Shown here piece by piece: positions 1 to 12,800 of a stretch of 64,000 nt of DNA. Location of the stretch: the NCBI RefSeq assembly GCF_000002425.4, contig NC_037259.1:373340-437339 (forward strand), written 5' to 3'. The notes below the pieces were generated by a model. It did not search any database. It saw only the letters and a program-made list of their open reading frames with translations, and had not been told where the DNA came from. The translations under genes and the position numbers were made by a program. Source of the DNA: Physcomitrium patens (lineage: Eukaryota; Streptophyta; Bryopsida; Funariales; Funariaceae). Position 1 is the stretch's first letter; the number at the start of each line of letters is the position of its first letter.

Positions 1-1655
1 TTGTCAGTAAATTGATATTGTTGTTTAATAGGAATATTTTAGAAGATTATTATTATTATTTTTGGATAATTACTTTGAATTTTATTAGTTATTATACAAA
101 AATGTAAAATAATTAGTTATTATATGCAACAATATCTTTTTATTTGTCTAATTAAAAGAAAAAGTGAAAAATCCATTAGAAGTAAATCTTATTATGCATG
201 ATAAGACCACTAACCATTTAAGAAATAAATAAATAATTTTTTTTGTTCATTGTTTGTTTGTTTGTTTAATTTATTGTTTGATAAACAAACTCAATTCAAC
301 TATTTCAAATCATCTAAGATGTTTAATAAATAAAAATATTAAAGAATAAAAATTTATCACATGCTTTAAAAATTTGCATAATGTATACATATATAAATAT
401 ATATACACACAATATTCCCACCATTAATTAATATCATCTATTGCCACAAAAAAATATTGATTTTTATAGGTTACTTATCATAAGTGGTGGCACACTTAAA
501 GCAATCATTCTTGCCATGGCCCTACAATCTAGATTGATTGCTTTTGCCATGCCAATCACATAGCCTTGTCTTGCAAAATCACATGGCTACAAAATCTTCT
601 ATTATTCACTTTTGTTAATTAATAAAAATCAATTAATTATTAGAAATTAAATACTATTAATTATGCACCATAGAATAGAATTAGTTTCTAGAAGAATGAT
701 TAATTATTGCAGGTTATTAGTAATAAAGAGGTTAATCTTTACATCAATTTTGTATATATATATACACAATTGATGTAAAAATGCATCTCAAAAGTTAAAA
801 ATTATTATTTTAAAGTAGCAATTATCAAAGTATTTACTATAATAATTTAAAAAACAAAACAAAAATTATAACTTGAAGAAAAGCCATGTAGAATGATAAT
901 AAAATAGTGAATTAAAGAAACTTTGATGCCTTCCTCAACTCTTTTGTTGATTTGTTGATGTAGAGACAATTCTTTCTATTTGCTATATAATAACTATTAT
1001 AACCTTCTATCTCGTATGCATATAATTTAGGTCCACCATTAGTGCCATCATACTTATATTCTTGAAATGTTACACCCCCTCTATACCCTTCCAAAATTAT
1101 ATTTTTATAATTGATTTTGATGTTGATTGATCTCATAATTGATCTCAATTCTTTGGTGAACTTTCACTCGCCCATTCTCCTCTTAATAATTCTCATTTTC
1201 CTTCGGCTTAACAAAGGAATTACCCAAATTATTGTAGCAGGATTTGCCAATTAAGAAGGTTTGGATCTCCTCTTGGAAAGAAGTGACGATACTAAGTTTG
1301 GCGACCAGGAATGGAATCACGGTGCAAGCAAACTGGAAAGTGAGGGATGCTGACGATGAGCTTCCAGAGCCAACAATTCAGTTTTCAGCTTTACTTGCAC
1401 ACTAGACATCTTGCAATGAACAACAACAGCACAGGTATGAAGTTGCAAAACACAGCAGGAAAATAAAAAAGATGAGACCCACGTTATGTGCACAATTTCC
1501 TGGAGAAGTTCAGTTCCTCTTATTTGCAACTTATTCTGCTGAGATTGCACTGTCCAACAAAAGTATATATCCAAGGGCTTAGCTCATGGCTGCTGCTGCA
1601 TAATTTACATTTTCTGGAGGTGTAGATTGTAGACACAAAAAAAGCTGCTCTGCAA
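1..1655. other. AT-rich intergenic spacer
   Basis: I see no gene here. The sequence is strongly AT-rich with scattered short A/T tracts and a (TTTG)n-like stretch near 255-275. The only ordered structure I noticed is a 42-bp near-palindrome at 738-779, listed separately. Base composition becomes more balanced from about 1.2 kb, which may be the 3' untranslated part of the minus-strand gene that ends at 1656. Confidence 0.6.
738..779. repeat. 42-bp near-perfect palindrome
   Basis: The arms TTTACATCAATT (738-749) and AATTGATGTAAA (768-779) are exact reverse complements. They flank a palindromic core TGTATATATATATACA (751-766), and the only unpaired position is 750/767. The whole block could extrude as a cruciform or be the core of a degenerate mobile element. 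No function is visible. Confidence 0.7.
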
Positions 1656-2785
1656 TTAGTCATCGCCCCAGGCCTCGTCACGCAATTGCTGCCGTTGGAG
1701 CAACCGTTGCTTCCTCTCAGCCTCCAGGTGCAATGCCTGCTGTGCATTGGCTTTTGTCTTCGCCCGCAGGTTTTGGCTGCTGATCCCTTGTCTGCTCAGA
1801 GCTCCTGCTATCATGCGCTGTGCTACTCTTGCAGTAGTGGCCGGCCTCGGAGCTGGTGGCTCCAAATCTGCAACAAAGCCAACGAACAGCATTAGATTCA
1901 CCAAAGTGACAAGTCTGCAAAATCCACAATCAACGTCTCGGAAGCAAGCACTTGAGTTGATAAACGGGAATCACACGCACCTGATATCGATAAGGAGATC
2001 GGCTGGCTGAGGCCTGCACCTGCCTCGGTGTACTTGTGCACCTTGAACCGCGGATCACGAATTCCTGCCAACGCTTGTCGCGCTGCAGACAAGGATAGAC
2101 ACAAAATACAAAGACGCTCAGCTAAACAGAAAGATAACAAGACCAGTGCAACGAATAGGTTATGAGAATATTAGCGTTTGGGAGCTACTGACTTACCGAG
2201 GGCAGGTGTGCGGAACACAGCTGCCACACTTGTGTCGTCAATCCAACGAATACTAACTCCTTGCCCAGAATAAGGTCTCAGTAGGTCCTCCAAGTCCTTT
2301 GTCTTTATCAGTGGCGAGAATCCGTCTATCAGAAGCACATGCTCAGCACCGCCATCCCCTGCAATTCGCAACAATCTACACATCAATTGTGCATTCGTTG
2401 TTGTAGGATTGAAATGCTAAACGGGTGACTAAGCTGATCTCGAGGCATGCATGATCTCTAGTTTTCTTAGGGCTTGCCTTGTGTACGAGAAACGTACAAT
2501 GGTCGTTGGCTCGGTCGGAGGTGGTTAGGTTGAGCCGTTCGTGGGTGGCACCGTCCTCATCGAATTGATCGCTGTAGAGGTTGCCGCCACCACCATATGT
2601 GAATGCTCCCCGTCCACGTTGCTTCGGGGTCTCTTTCTCCTTCACCTTCACCGGCGTTTTCTTCACAGCTGGTGACAGTAAATTTGGTGATGCCAGCAAG
2701 GTCGGGACAGCAGCTTCCCAATCTGAGATTTGCCGGATGTCAAATTCTCCCACCGAGAGGAAAAAAATTCAAAAGAATAGAACAC

Positions 2786-2816
<31 letters not shown>

Positions 2817-3521
2817 GACAATTGAACTGCAGTTTGCAGAACAAGGACGCAGGATCGTCACCTTCTTCATCAGACATGGCAGTAGTGCTTGGGAACCCTG
2901 CTCCAGGCACTCTGTCGGAATTCTCCTGCATATTTCCAGATTTCGCCGGTTGCTCGACAGTAACCTTCCTGCTTGGATTCTCGTCAGCTGCATCTTCCCT
3001 GTAAAGCAACCAATTCCGTGAACGCGTCAATCTAGACCTAATCACATGGACTGCAAACTTCCCCAATTAAGTCACCGATTCTTCGACTCCTAGGTCGTGT
3101 TTCCAACACTTGGAGGGACTCAACGGAACCTAATTCCAAGCAATTCATGAGAGCGCGAAGATATGCACCATGAGAGATTATCGACAGAAGAAGCTTCTTC
3201 GGCCTTCTTCTTGATGAGCAGGGACTCGCTGAGAAGCTCGTCGGCCTTTAGTGACATGCCCCGAGATCCGTATAGCCTCGCCAGGTCGCTCATCGCGACG
3301 GCAAGGCCTAAGTTGGAGGCGGCATTCTTCGAAACCGAGAGCTTGGCAATAACACCCTCCAGCACCTTCACGGCCCCTGCCTCGTCGCCCTCGTCCAGCA
3401 AATCCTCTACTCTCGTCGACCATCCTTCCAAAACGACATCCGGCTCCGCGGAGGAACTCACCGCAGCCTCACCGACAACAAGTTTCGAGGCCATCTCCTT
3501 GGAAATTTGCTCGTCGGCCAT
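1656..3521 (-). CDS. R3HCC1L-like protein with C-terminal RRM fold (6 exons)
   Basis: Proposed exons on the minus strand: 3521-3130, 2998-2862, 2746-2487, 2358-2197, 2092-1981, 1867-1656. They keep frame across all junctions and give about 424 residues. The start is the ATG in TCGCTATGGCC; an upstream in-frame ATG at 3584 has a poorer context. The N-terminal exon is helical and resembles a TPR-type pair. The middle is charged and low in complexity (GRGAFTYGGGGN). Exons 4-5 encode HVLLIDGFSP, RWIDDTSVAAVF and ARQALAGIRDP, which match the RRM-like C-terminus of R3HCC1/R3HCC1L proteins (role in RNA binding inferred). The last exon is an Arg/Gln-rich helix ending GDD. I see no R3H domain. Three junctions are ambiguous: donors at 3130 or 3169, 2487 or a GC donor at 2478, and the exon 3 acceptor at 2746 or 2722. 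All alternatives keep frame. Confidence 0.7.
2789..2817. repeat. (GAAA)n microsatellite in an intron
   Basis: About seven tandem GAAA units on the plus strand lie inside the second intron of the R3HCC1L-like gene, so its transcript carries a (TTTC)n tract close to the 3' splice site. This may serve as the polypyrimidine tract and is a likely length polymorphism. Confidence 0.8.
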
Positions 3522-4468
3522 AGCGACACACGGAAATGGTCTCCCAGCTCCAGCAGCCAAAAACCTCGCAGAGCAATCAATCAACCACCGATCCTACTAA
3601 AACTCCAAACAAAGTCTACCAAACCGCCTCTACACCACACCTAGTCGCTCCAAATCCTTCGAACTCGTCCCTTTCCTATGCCCCACACATCATTCTTCCA
3701 ACCTACCGACTCCCGAAGCAGAATCTAACAGAATCCTGTAAAAGGAATTACCCTGAGAAAACAGATGAACCCACAAACCAAATGACGTCTCCAACCTCGA
3801 AAAACTTCTTGCGAGGGCTGCTGATGCTTTCTCACGGCAATCCCCTCAATCAATCAACCCCAATTGAAGGTGGCCTAAACTGCCGACCATAGCTTTGCCG
3901 CGAAGAGTGAAGTCCCCGCGCTCTTCTCGTGTTCCCCATGTTCTTCTGCTCTGTTCCCAATAAGTATCCCTGTGACGATATCCGTCGCGAGATAGCACAT
4001 TTCTTATTCCAGGTTGGATTTTTGCTTCAGGCTAGGGTTTTAGCGGATTGGGTTTTAATGGATTGCTCGGAGGAAGCCATGCAAGCAGCTTCGTGAACGG
4101 GGATTCTGTTGTCGTGCTCTGGATATCGTCGTCATTGTTTTTCTTTGTGTCGGTAAGCATCTATCGAGTTGTGTCTATCTGCTTATCGTCTGTGTGGTTT
4201 ACTGGTATGTATTACTTCGCTAGCGGCTTATGCGAATTTTGTAGCTGGCTAGAGGTGAGCTTGGGCGTGTGAGGTGAGCTTAGGATGTACGAAACTGTGG
4301 CCAAGTTGCTGCACTTCTTCTTTTTTCGTGGTTGTGTTTAGTTTGGTTAGAAATTTGAGTCTGGGTCATTGAAATTTGCTGATAATTTGGGTCATGGAAA
4401 GTTCAACGTGGTGCCTTGTCTAGCGTGAGCAGCCATTTCTAGTGTGAGGCGTGGACTGATAGCCAGAC
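3522..4468. promoter_or_regulatory. Shared 5' region of a divergent gene pair
   Basis: About 947 bp separate the start codon of the minus-strand R3HCC1L-like gene from that of the plus-strand RsmD-like gene. The left half is C/A-rich and more balanced than the surrounding spacers. Near 4032 the motif CTAGGGTTTTAG resembles a plant telo-box. A donor-like CGGTAAGC near 4151 and a pyrimidine-rich stretch ending TTTAG near 4340 would allow a 5' UTR intron for the RsmD-like gene. A bidirectional promoter is inferred from the layout only. Confidence 0.45.
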
Positions 4469-5527
4469 GTGTCATGTAATTCGTGGCTCCCACCATGTCT
4501 TTTGGTTCCGTATGCGCAGAGCTGCGCAATGTCGTCGGTATTGCTGTCGTCAGTACCATGTGGTCGATTCAATTCGGCGTTGCCGCCTCCCAGCTACGTC
4601 AAGCAGGAAAGTCTTTGCTGTTCTGTTTCGTGCTCTCGTCGCTTTCCCGTCCAGTGCGCCGCCTCCCGCCGCAATTCGCCAGGTTCTGAGAAGAGCTCAA
4701 GCAGGAGAAGAAAAAAGCCGACAGTGGTGGATGAGGAGGTGTTCAACATCGATGATGGCTGGAAAATCGATCTGGACACCACAGAGAAAATGCTAGAAGT
4801 AGCAGATGTGCAGGTTCCAGTGCGTTTGAGGCAACAACTGGAGCAGGAGAGACAAGGTATTGAGGTGAAGCCACAACCAATTAAAGTGGAAGATGCCCCC
4901 AGGCTCACCCACAAACTATTAAGGGTAATGGCAGGCAAAGTAGGCGGTAGAAAATTAGCATCTCCGGCAGACTTGAATGTGCGGCCGATGATGGAAATTG
5001 TACGTGGTGCGGTTTTCAACATATTGCAGGCACTGGGGGGAGGCGCTGCGCAGTTACCACCCGGGAGGTGGTTAGACCTTTACAGCGGCACGGGATCTGT
5101 TGGGATTGAGGCGCTTAGCAGGGGCTGTGAAATGGCATATTTTGTAGAGATGGATCCCTGGGTTATTGATGAAGTGCTAAACCCTAATTTAGCAGTGACT
5201 GGCTTTCAAGACCAAGCTGTTGTGCACACTTCCCCCGTGGAAACCTTACTGGATCAGGTAGCTGAACATGGCGCTGGCTTGCTTGGCGGCCAATTTGACT
5301 ACATAAGTGTGACACCACCCTACGAAGCAGTTGTGTTTTCAAAACTCATGCAGCAGATTTCTGACTCTCCACTTGTCAAGGAGGATACCTGCATCGTGGT
5401 TGAGTATCCAATCAAGTCCAAGCGAGAGATGCCGGAGACTTGTGGTCCTCTTGTGAAGATTAGGGATAGGCGATATGGGCGAACGCATGTGGCTATCTAT
5501 GGGCCTGCTTGGGCTAAAGATGACTGA
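4469..5527 (+). CDS. RSMD: RsmD-like chloroplast 16S rRNA guanine-N2 methyltransferase
   Basis: A single-exon gene of 352 residues. Residues 1 to about 80 are rich in Ser, Cys and Arg with few acids, as expected of a chloroplast transit peptide. The catalytic part follows: RPMMEIVRGAVFNIL (172-186) matches the RsmD substrate and AdoMet entry motif, LDLYSGTGSVGIEALSRG (202-219) is the AdoMet-binding motif I, and VTPPY (281-285) is the plant variant of the (D/N)PPY catalytic motif, followed by VVEYP (310-314). Bacterial RsmD makes m2G966 in 16S rRNA; the plant homologue is described as acting on chloroplast 16S rRNA. A second Met at residue 21 could also be the start and would still leave a transit-like leader. 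An insertion of about 80 residues between transit peptide and catalytic core is usual for plant members. The gene faces away from its minus-strand neighbour. Confidence 0.9.
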   Translation: MSCNSWLPPCLLVPYAQSCAMSSVLLSSVPCGRFNSALPPPSYVKQESLCCSVSCSRRFPVQCAASRRNSPGSEKSSSRRRKKPTVVDEEVFNIDDGWKIDLDTTEKMLEVADVQVPVRLRQQLEQERQGIEVKPQPIKVEDAPRLTHKLLRVMAGKVGGRKLASPADLNVRPMMEIVRGAVFNILQALGGGAAQLPPGRWLDLYSGTGSVGIEALSRGCEMAYFVEMDPWVIDEVLNPNLAVTGFQDQAVVHTSPVETLLDQVAEHGAGLLGGQFDYISVTPPYEAVVFSKLMQQISDSPLVKEDTCIVVEYPIKSKREMPETCGPLVKIRDRRYGRTHVAIYGPAWAKDD

Positions 5528-7381
5528 ACCAGTTTCTCGGCGTCGAATTTGGGTGCCGAATGCATCATTAACTTCAGTATTATACTTAAATAGAACCACC
5601 TCTCACAACATAGAGGGCAAGAATTCTTCACTTACCCTTGGATTTGTAATTTAGGTGATCTTTGTTACAATCAATTGATACTTAAAATGTACCTCCAGAG
5701 AAATCCCTACACAAATCATTGATATCTCGCAGGTTTGAAACTGTGCAAAGCTCTCGTCAATCTCAGTAAACCTAGACCTTTCATTCAGATATGGGTTGAA
5801 ACCTCTGCTATTGTGGATTGTCCGAAGAACTGAAATTCTCATGTAAAACCTTTTTCCATGCTTGGAGTCTATTTGAACCAAACGTAAACTTTTTACTCTT
5901 TGTGTCATGTTTCATTCTTGTGTGGATAATGAAAACTTCTGAGTTAATTGTAGTATCTTTTAGTGTTTTATTTTGAAGTGTACAGCAATACAACATGAAA
6001 TGCTATTTATATACCCTATTTCATGTGTGCCATTGGACAAGGTGCAGTTGCGTTGATATTGGCTCCTGTTTTAAAGAATTAATAAAAATTTGTTAAAAGT
6101 AAGTAGAAAAAGTGATATTACATCTATATATATATATATATATATGTATGTCTACGTAAACACACACGTCTCTACACACAAGGTAGGACAGTAGGAATAT
6201 GAAATCAATCATATGTGAATCATTGTTCAATGAAATTTCTATTCTATTCGAGAACTACTAGCATATTTTTTTATTTATTTGGCAGAACACCTCTTGCTAT
6301 GAATTCTTCTTTAAGACATTTTGTATCATTAATATTCAAATTAATAAAGTTTCAAAAACTTACTTACGAAAAATGCAAATAGAAATGAATGAAGTTTTTT
6401 AGTTGTTTGTTTAGCATTGCTACTATCTAAGGATAGTACTTAAAATTTCAATATTTATTCTACAACTTGTAATAATATGGTGCCTAACTTGAAGTTACAA
6501 ATTGCTTCATTATTTATGCTTAATTTTTTAAGTCTTTTATTTAGCACATTTGTGTTATGTTTGATTAACTCTTATTTTTAATATTTAATTTTTCCAAAAT
6601 AGAAAAATTAATATTTTTAACCTTTGGTTTATCAAATCATTTCTTTCTTTCACCTTGATTCTCACATAATGAAATTGCTATTTTTTTTGCTTCAGAAGTG
6701 TTTTTCTTATATATTGGTATTATCTTTATTTTTATATATTTATGTATTGTATTTCTTCCATAAATAAATAAAAACATTAAATTATTTCTTATTTATTTTT
6801 TCATTTTTTAAAGAAATTACAGCTTCAAACTTCAAAAATCACTTTAAGCTAAAAGTTCTTATTTAAGCAAAATAAATCTTTTAATACAAAACACTTTAAA
6901 TTCTTATCTATATTAAAATAATTATAATTAGGAACCTAAAGCTAACTAAAAAAATGAATTTAATAAAAAATCTTATTTTATTACCTAATGCCATGAAAAG
7001 GGTTTCAAAACTTCTTGTAGTTGGATTGAAACTTACAAAACAACGTGCTTATACTTGAGATTGTGCTATTCTATAAAGATCACTTAAATTGAAATCCTAA
7101 TTTGTTAAAGATAAATTTATTTGCAAAAATTAAGAACTATTAATGCTATTCAATAAATCTTTTTTTACATTATTATGCACAGCTTGATAGATAGCTTCTT
7201 CTCTAAGAAATTTCATTAAGATCAATATTATTAACATCAACACTATGACATAATCTTTGGTCACTTATTGATTTTTTATTTTAATTTAGACATATATTAT
7301 TAGTAACTAAAAATTTGTATACTTATTCACATATCATGTAAATTAAATAATAGATCATTTTTTTTTGTTGATACTATATTC

Positions 7382-7387
<6 letters not shown>

Positions 7388-7424
<37 letters not shown>
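7388..7424. repeat. (TA)n microsatellite
   Basis: An uninterrupted run of about 18 TA units in AT-rich spacer DNA. Confidence 0.9.
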
Positions 7425-7426
<2 letters not shown>

Positions 7427-9761
7427 TATACATACAAATATTTTTATAATAAAATAAGTATGTATTTGTATATAATCACTCAGTAAAAACAATATAATTT
7501 GTAGCTACTACAAAACTATATGCATTAGCCTTATATAGAATTAAATGTTATGGTTGTAGCTGGAAAATTTTGATTAATGCCTTGAGTTCCTTTAGGACAC
7601 CCTTTTATACTATTTATGAGCATTAGTAGAGCTTATAATTTATTTAACTTACTTTCAAGGTAATTACCATTCTTTATTTTATTTTTTTATATTATACTTC
7701 AATATATTACAAAAAAATTACAAATATTTTATTTAAATTATATTAATAAGTTTGGTATATAATCATTTTTAATTTTATATAAATTAAAATAATATTAATT
7801 TATTTTTAAAAATAAATTAATGAACTATAATAATTTTAATCTAATTTTTTGATTGTTTAAAATAAACATCTAATTGAGTCCATTTATTTAATTTAGAATA
7901 AAAAGTAGATATCATCTTAGAATAAGTAGAATAAGATTAGTAATATTGATACTTAGAAAACTTAATATAATCACTATGGTTTGGTTTGGTTTGGTTTGTT
8001 TTTTGCTTTTTTTTTTTTTAGTAAAAAATGATTTACACAAATCATGTTGTGATGCCTTTGAATTTTGGTTCTTGTCCAAATGTATTAAGATTGGTAAAAT
8101 TTCTTCACGAAGGTATAAACTCTTAGCTATCTGTAATTTTTAGATATTAAATTTATAGTTTTATAGAAACAAAATTTTTTCACAAATATACATCTATATT
8201 TATACATATATATTATAAAAACACTTGTATTTTAGAAGTGCACTCCAAAATACTTTGAAGTATAGTTATTGAACTTGAAATAATTAATTATTATCTCAAT
8301 GATTGCAAGGATTTATTTTGTATTTTTTGACAAATTCACTATTTTATATTCTTTGCTTATGTTTCATTTTTATTTTGGTTTAATTTATATATGTATTTAA
8401 ACTAAATGATATCAAGATAACACTCTTTTGTTTGTTCTAAACAAAATTCTCTTTTTTTAGATAGGCAGTAAGTCATACAAAAAAGTACATGCAGACTTTT
8501 TTGATTAATGTTAATACAACATGAAGTTACAAAATAAATACAAAAATTGATACATTCTATGTAATTTGGCATCATTTTAAAATTTGTGCATTCATAAAAT
8601 ACCAACAGTTCTTATAGTAAATTCATTAAAGCATTATAGTTTAATTTTCTTTCTAATTCATAGAAAAACTCTTCAAAATAATCAAGTGTTGCTAAAAATT
8701 TCTTTGTTGTAAATTTTAAATTTTAAATATACTTTGTCAAATGCTTAATTTAGCTTATTCATTTTTTAAAATAATTTATATAAATTCATAAAAAGTATTT
8801 TTATACCAAAATAAATTCATCTTTTAATATTTTAATAGTTACTTAGTTTTGTCAATTTGTATTAATTAAATCATCTTATAAAACTTTATTAAAAGAATCT
8901 TAGATTTTATGTGGTCTATTTTAAAATATTTATAGACTCTAAAAAAAATTTAAATATATTATTTATAGAGGTTTCAAAATATCCATATTATGTAAATAAG
9001 TATTATTACATAAAAAATAGATGCAATATTCTGCAAAAAAAATCGATAAAATATAATAAAATAAAATAAAAAGACGCACAAATTAAATCTATGGGTGCTC
9101 CATACATACACTACTACTTCTCAAAAAAATTATTATTTTAAAAAACTCACTATACAATTATTTCAAACATAATTTTGTAAATGTTCTAGTTTCAAAACAA
9201 TTAACATAGTCTTCTGTTAGTTAATATGTATGGAAGTGAGACCAAGGTATTTACCAATCTTTTCAATACATTTTTTATATTCTAATTTTAATCTGAAACT
9301 CTTTAATTTATTATATTTAAAAATATTCATTTTAAAATGTTTCTACTACATAAACTTATGTTTTCTTTGCCACCTTTCCTCCTTCATAGTTGTACATAAA
9401 AATTATTATCATTTCACAAGAATGTATACATATTAGTGTATTGTTGTTTTACAAGTTTACTTTATTACATATGTTCCTTCCAATATATGAGATTTGTATT
9501 GCCTTGTGGTTTATAAAAATTTCTTAGTATAATATGAAAGATCCAAAAATATGAATAATCTTTTATAAGAAAAGATATGTTGTTTAATTTCATATTTTAT
9601 CTTTTTATATAATTTTTTTAAAAGCAAATTATGTATAGAACATGTATTCTTCTTGAATCTTAAAATTTCTCATTATGTCATCTAAATAGATGATTAGAAG
9701 GTTACCAATGTATTCTTTTTAAAACATCAAGATTTTATAAGAATTTAAAATCTAAAGGTTA

Positions 9762-9766
<5 letters not shown>

Positions 9767-9800
<34 letters not shown>
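9767..9800. repeat. (TA)n microsatellite
   Basis: A run of about 17 AT units, preceded by an ATATATGT interruption. Confidence 0.9.
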
Positions 9801-9803
<3 letters not shown>

Positions 9804-12800
9804 ATCTTTATTTTATTTAAAATACTATTTGTGATTGAACTTTGTCTTTAAATTTACCAAGATTGCATTGTTTCTTAGATTTTTGTCAAAATCTTAGTTT
9901 AATTGAGTTGTAATTATTTTTAAATCAAATATTATATCATTAGTAATTGTTAATTAATATACTTTGACAACAATCTTTCTTTCTTCTCAAACAATCAGAA
10001 CAAGAATTCTGATTATGCATTATAAAAATAAAATAAAACAAATTTCAATCATACAATAAATAATTCTGTTTTTTAAAATTAGATAAAAATAGAATCAATA
10101 AGTTAATCTATCAAAAAAGAATCAATAAATTTTAAAGATGATCTATTTAGAAATATAAATTATCATATTCATTAGATTATAAGTTCATCGTTGATTGCAT
10201 TTGTATTAAAATAGTTGATTCTAATGATTTTTAATTTCTCATATATAAAATTTTAAAATTTATATTTTGTGAACCATTCAATAATTTAGAGTAGGAATTC
10301 CTTTATGTGTTGTATTACATGTACATGTTCTAAATTTTTGTGATGGAATATAAGAGTTTGAGAATGTAGTAAGTGAGATTTTTTTAAAGCATTGAAGTTT
10401 TTAGATATAAGTTTTTTTAAATATGATTTTGTGCATAATATGTGGTTGGAAGCCATATTTGATAAATCCCAACTAACTTCATTAGTGTCCAACTTGTTAA
10501 AAAAACTTGTAGTAGTTTTGTGTATTGTTGGTGTGGCGTGAGAAAAGGAGGAGATGTCCACAGAATATAAGGGATTTTTTTATATAGTAAAAGAAAGTGT
10601 TCACCTAGTGGTTCCCAAAAAAAGAAAAAACATTCATATAATAGTTTCTATTAATGATTTTTGTAAATACATCTATATTTGATTTGTATTCATATTTTCA
10701 AACATTGTACACTCAAATTCTTGTTCATTAAAAAATAACATTACTTATTTCACCAGTGTGACTTAGTTATACACTAATTTTATCATAGTTTAAATTATAA
10801 ATAACATGCAGTGGGTGTTTTTTGCAAACTGATATTTTTATATCTTTGTTACTGCTCAAGAATCAAATAGTTTTGTATTTTGATGAAAGTTTTGATTGAA
10901 TGATTCAAATTTTACAAATAAGATTTGAAATATATCAAGCAAATATTATAGTATTCAAGTATGTAACAATCTACTTACATTTAAACTTAACATCTTTTAA
11001 AATTATTATGTTTTATTCATTGTGACAATACTCGAGCATAAAATATTTTTGCATTGAATTTTCTTAATTCTATATATTTTAGTAAAAAAAATATGATAAA
11101 TTTTAACATTTCATCCACAAGAGTATTTTTCTTTTATAAATTTAATTCATTTATTTATTTTATTGATTTTGGATAAAGATATTGAGCTTTTAAAAATGTG
11201 TATTAAAATAGTTTTGAAGATATAAAAAAATTAAGCAAACATAAAACTAAAAATAATAACATACTTTGTCAAAGCTAATCCTATTTATAGATCATTTGCA
11301 TTCAAATTTTGAACATTTTTTTATTTTTTTTATACAAATGTATGCTTTCTAGCAAAAAACTCTCTGGTTTGGAATTAAGAAACACAAAACAAAAGTATTC
11401 ACATGGATTTCTTTTCATCAAAAGCTTTCATGAATAATAAATAGTTTCACGTCCTTGACATAAATACATACTAATGAAACCATGTTTCCTATATTTATGA
11501 TAATCATTAGATTTCAAAAGCAAAAAAACATGTTGTACAGCTACTCAAAGAACCTGGAATTTAGCCATGTCTTTATTGTACAGATTTGTAAGACAAATAT
11601 TGTAGTCTAAAATTTAGTTAAATTTTCAATTGAAAAATCAATGTGCATGAAAAGAATTATTTATGTATGATTTATGTGATTTTTATTATAACTTATCCGG
11701 ACTAATCTGGATTCAGCATTATCACAAAAAACCTAACAATGAAGACAAAAATGAATGCAAAATGCATGAAACACAATGGAAAACCATGTTAAAATGCATA
11801 TGATCATAGTAAAATGACTATTGAATAATGTGAATAATCAATAATGTTTTTACACAATATGATAAAATCATAGTAAAAGACATATATTTCAAAAAAAATC
11901 AAGCTACAAGACATAGAAGTAAATGATGAGGCAAAATCATCAACATTAAATGTAATTTAAATGTTCAATCTCTTATACACAATTAAGCACAATCACCTAC
12001 AGAACCATAACTCAGCATATTACAGAGAGCAAACTTGATGCAGGTTTTTTAAATTTGGCAACTGAGGAGTTAAATTATACTCGACTAATAAAAAAATGAG
12101 AAGAGATCAATACTCTCCAAACAATAAATCTATGCCTCAAAGATGGTGGAAAAACCCACTTTACAAAGAGCAAAGGCCACATCACCTCATTTGACATTCA
12201 ATACATTTTTAAAAAATAATACTTTCAAAGTTTCAAAACATACATCTTGTACACAAACAACATTTATAAATTCTTTTTGAAGTCCACCATGGTTTAAATG
12301 TTCTTTAATAAAAAGAAATAATGTATTTTGTTTAATTCTAAATTTTTTAATTAATTTATTACCCATACAAGCATTACTTTGAATATTTATGTACAACATT
12401 TCTGATGCAACCAAGAATAATTTTCCGCTGCAAATTCCAATTCCCTTGTTTTGGCGCTATTATGATATTCCTTGTGAATATTTAAAAGGAAAAATAAAAT
12501 ATTTTTTATTTATTTTCATTGAGTAAGTCTATTAAACTTGTGTGTTTTGTTCAAAAATTAATATGACATAGTACAAAGTTAACAAAAAAACAAAAAGAAG
12601 AACAAAAGTGGTGAGGGATTTTGTGTGGACAAGTAAATACATTGCCAAAAAATGAAAAACTATTATCTTAAAACTCCAATTTGACAAACCAAAGGAACAT
12701 TTTTTCAATCATTCCTTTGTTTTTTATTATAATTTTTTCATTCTAGTTTTAAAATAAGTTGAAAAAAAAGCATCCAATTGCGATACCCACTCTATATCAA

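Noticed and set aside
497..546. Possible microRNA-like hairpin (AAAGCAATCA with TGATTGCTTT)
   Set aside because: The complementary arms are only about 10 bp and the rest of the stem does not pair.
2581..3021. Plus-strand ORFs of 146 and 133 codons
   Set aside because: They are antisense to exons of the R3HCC1L-like gene and contain the GAAA microsatellite.
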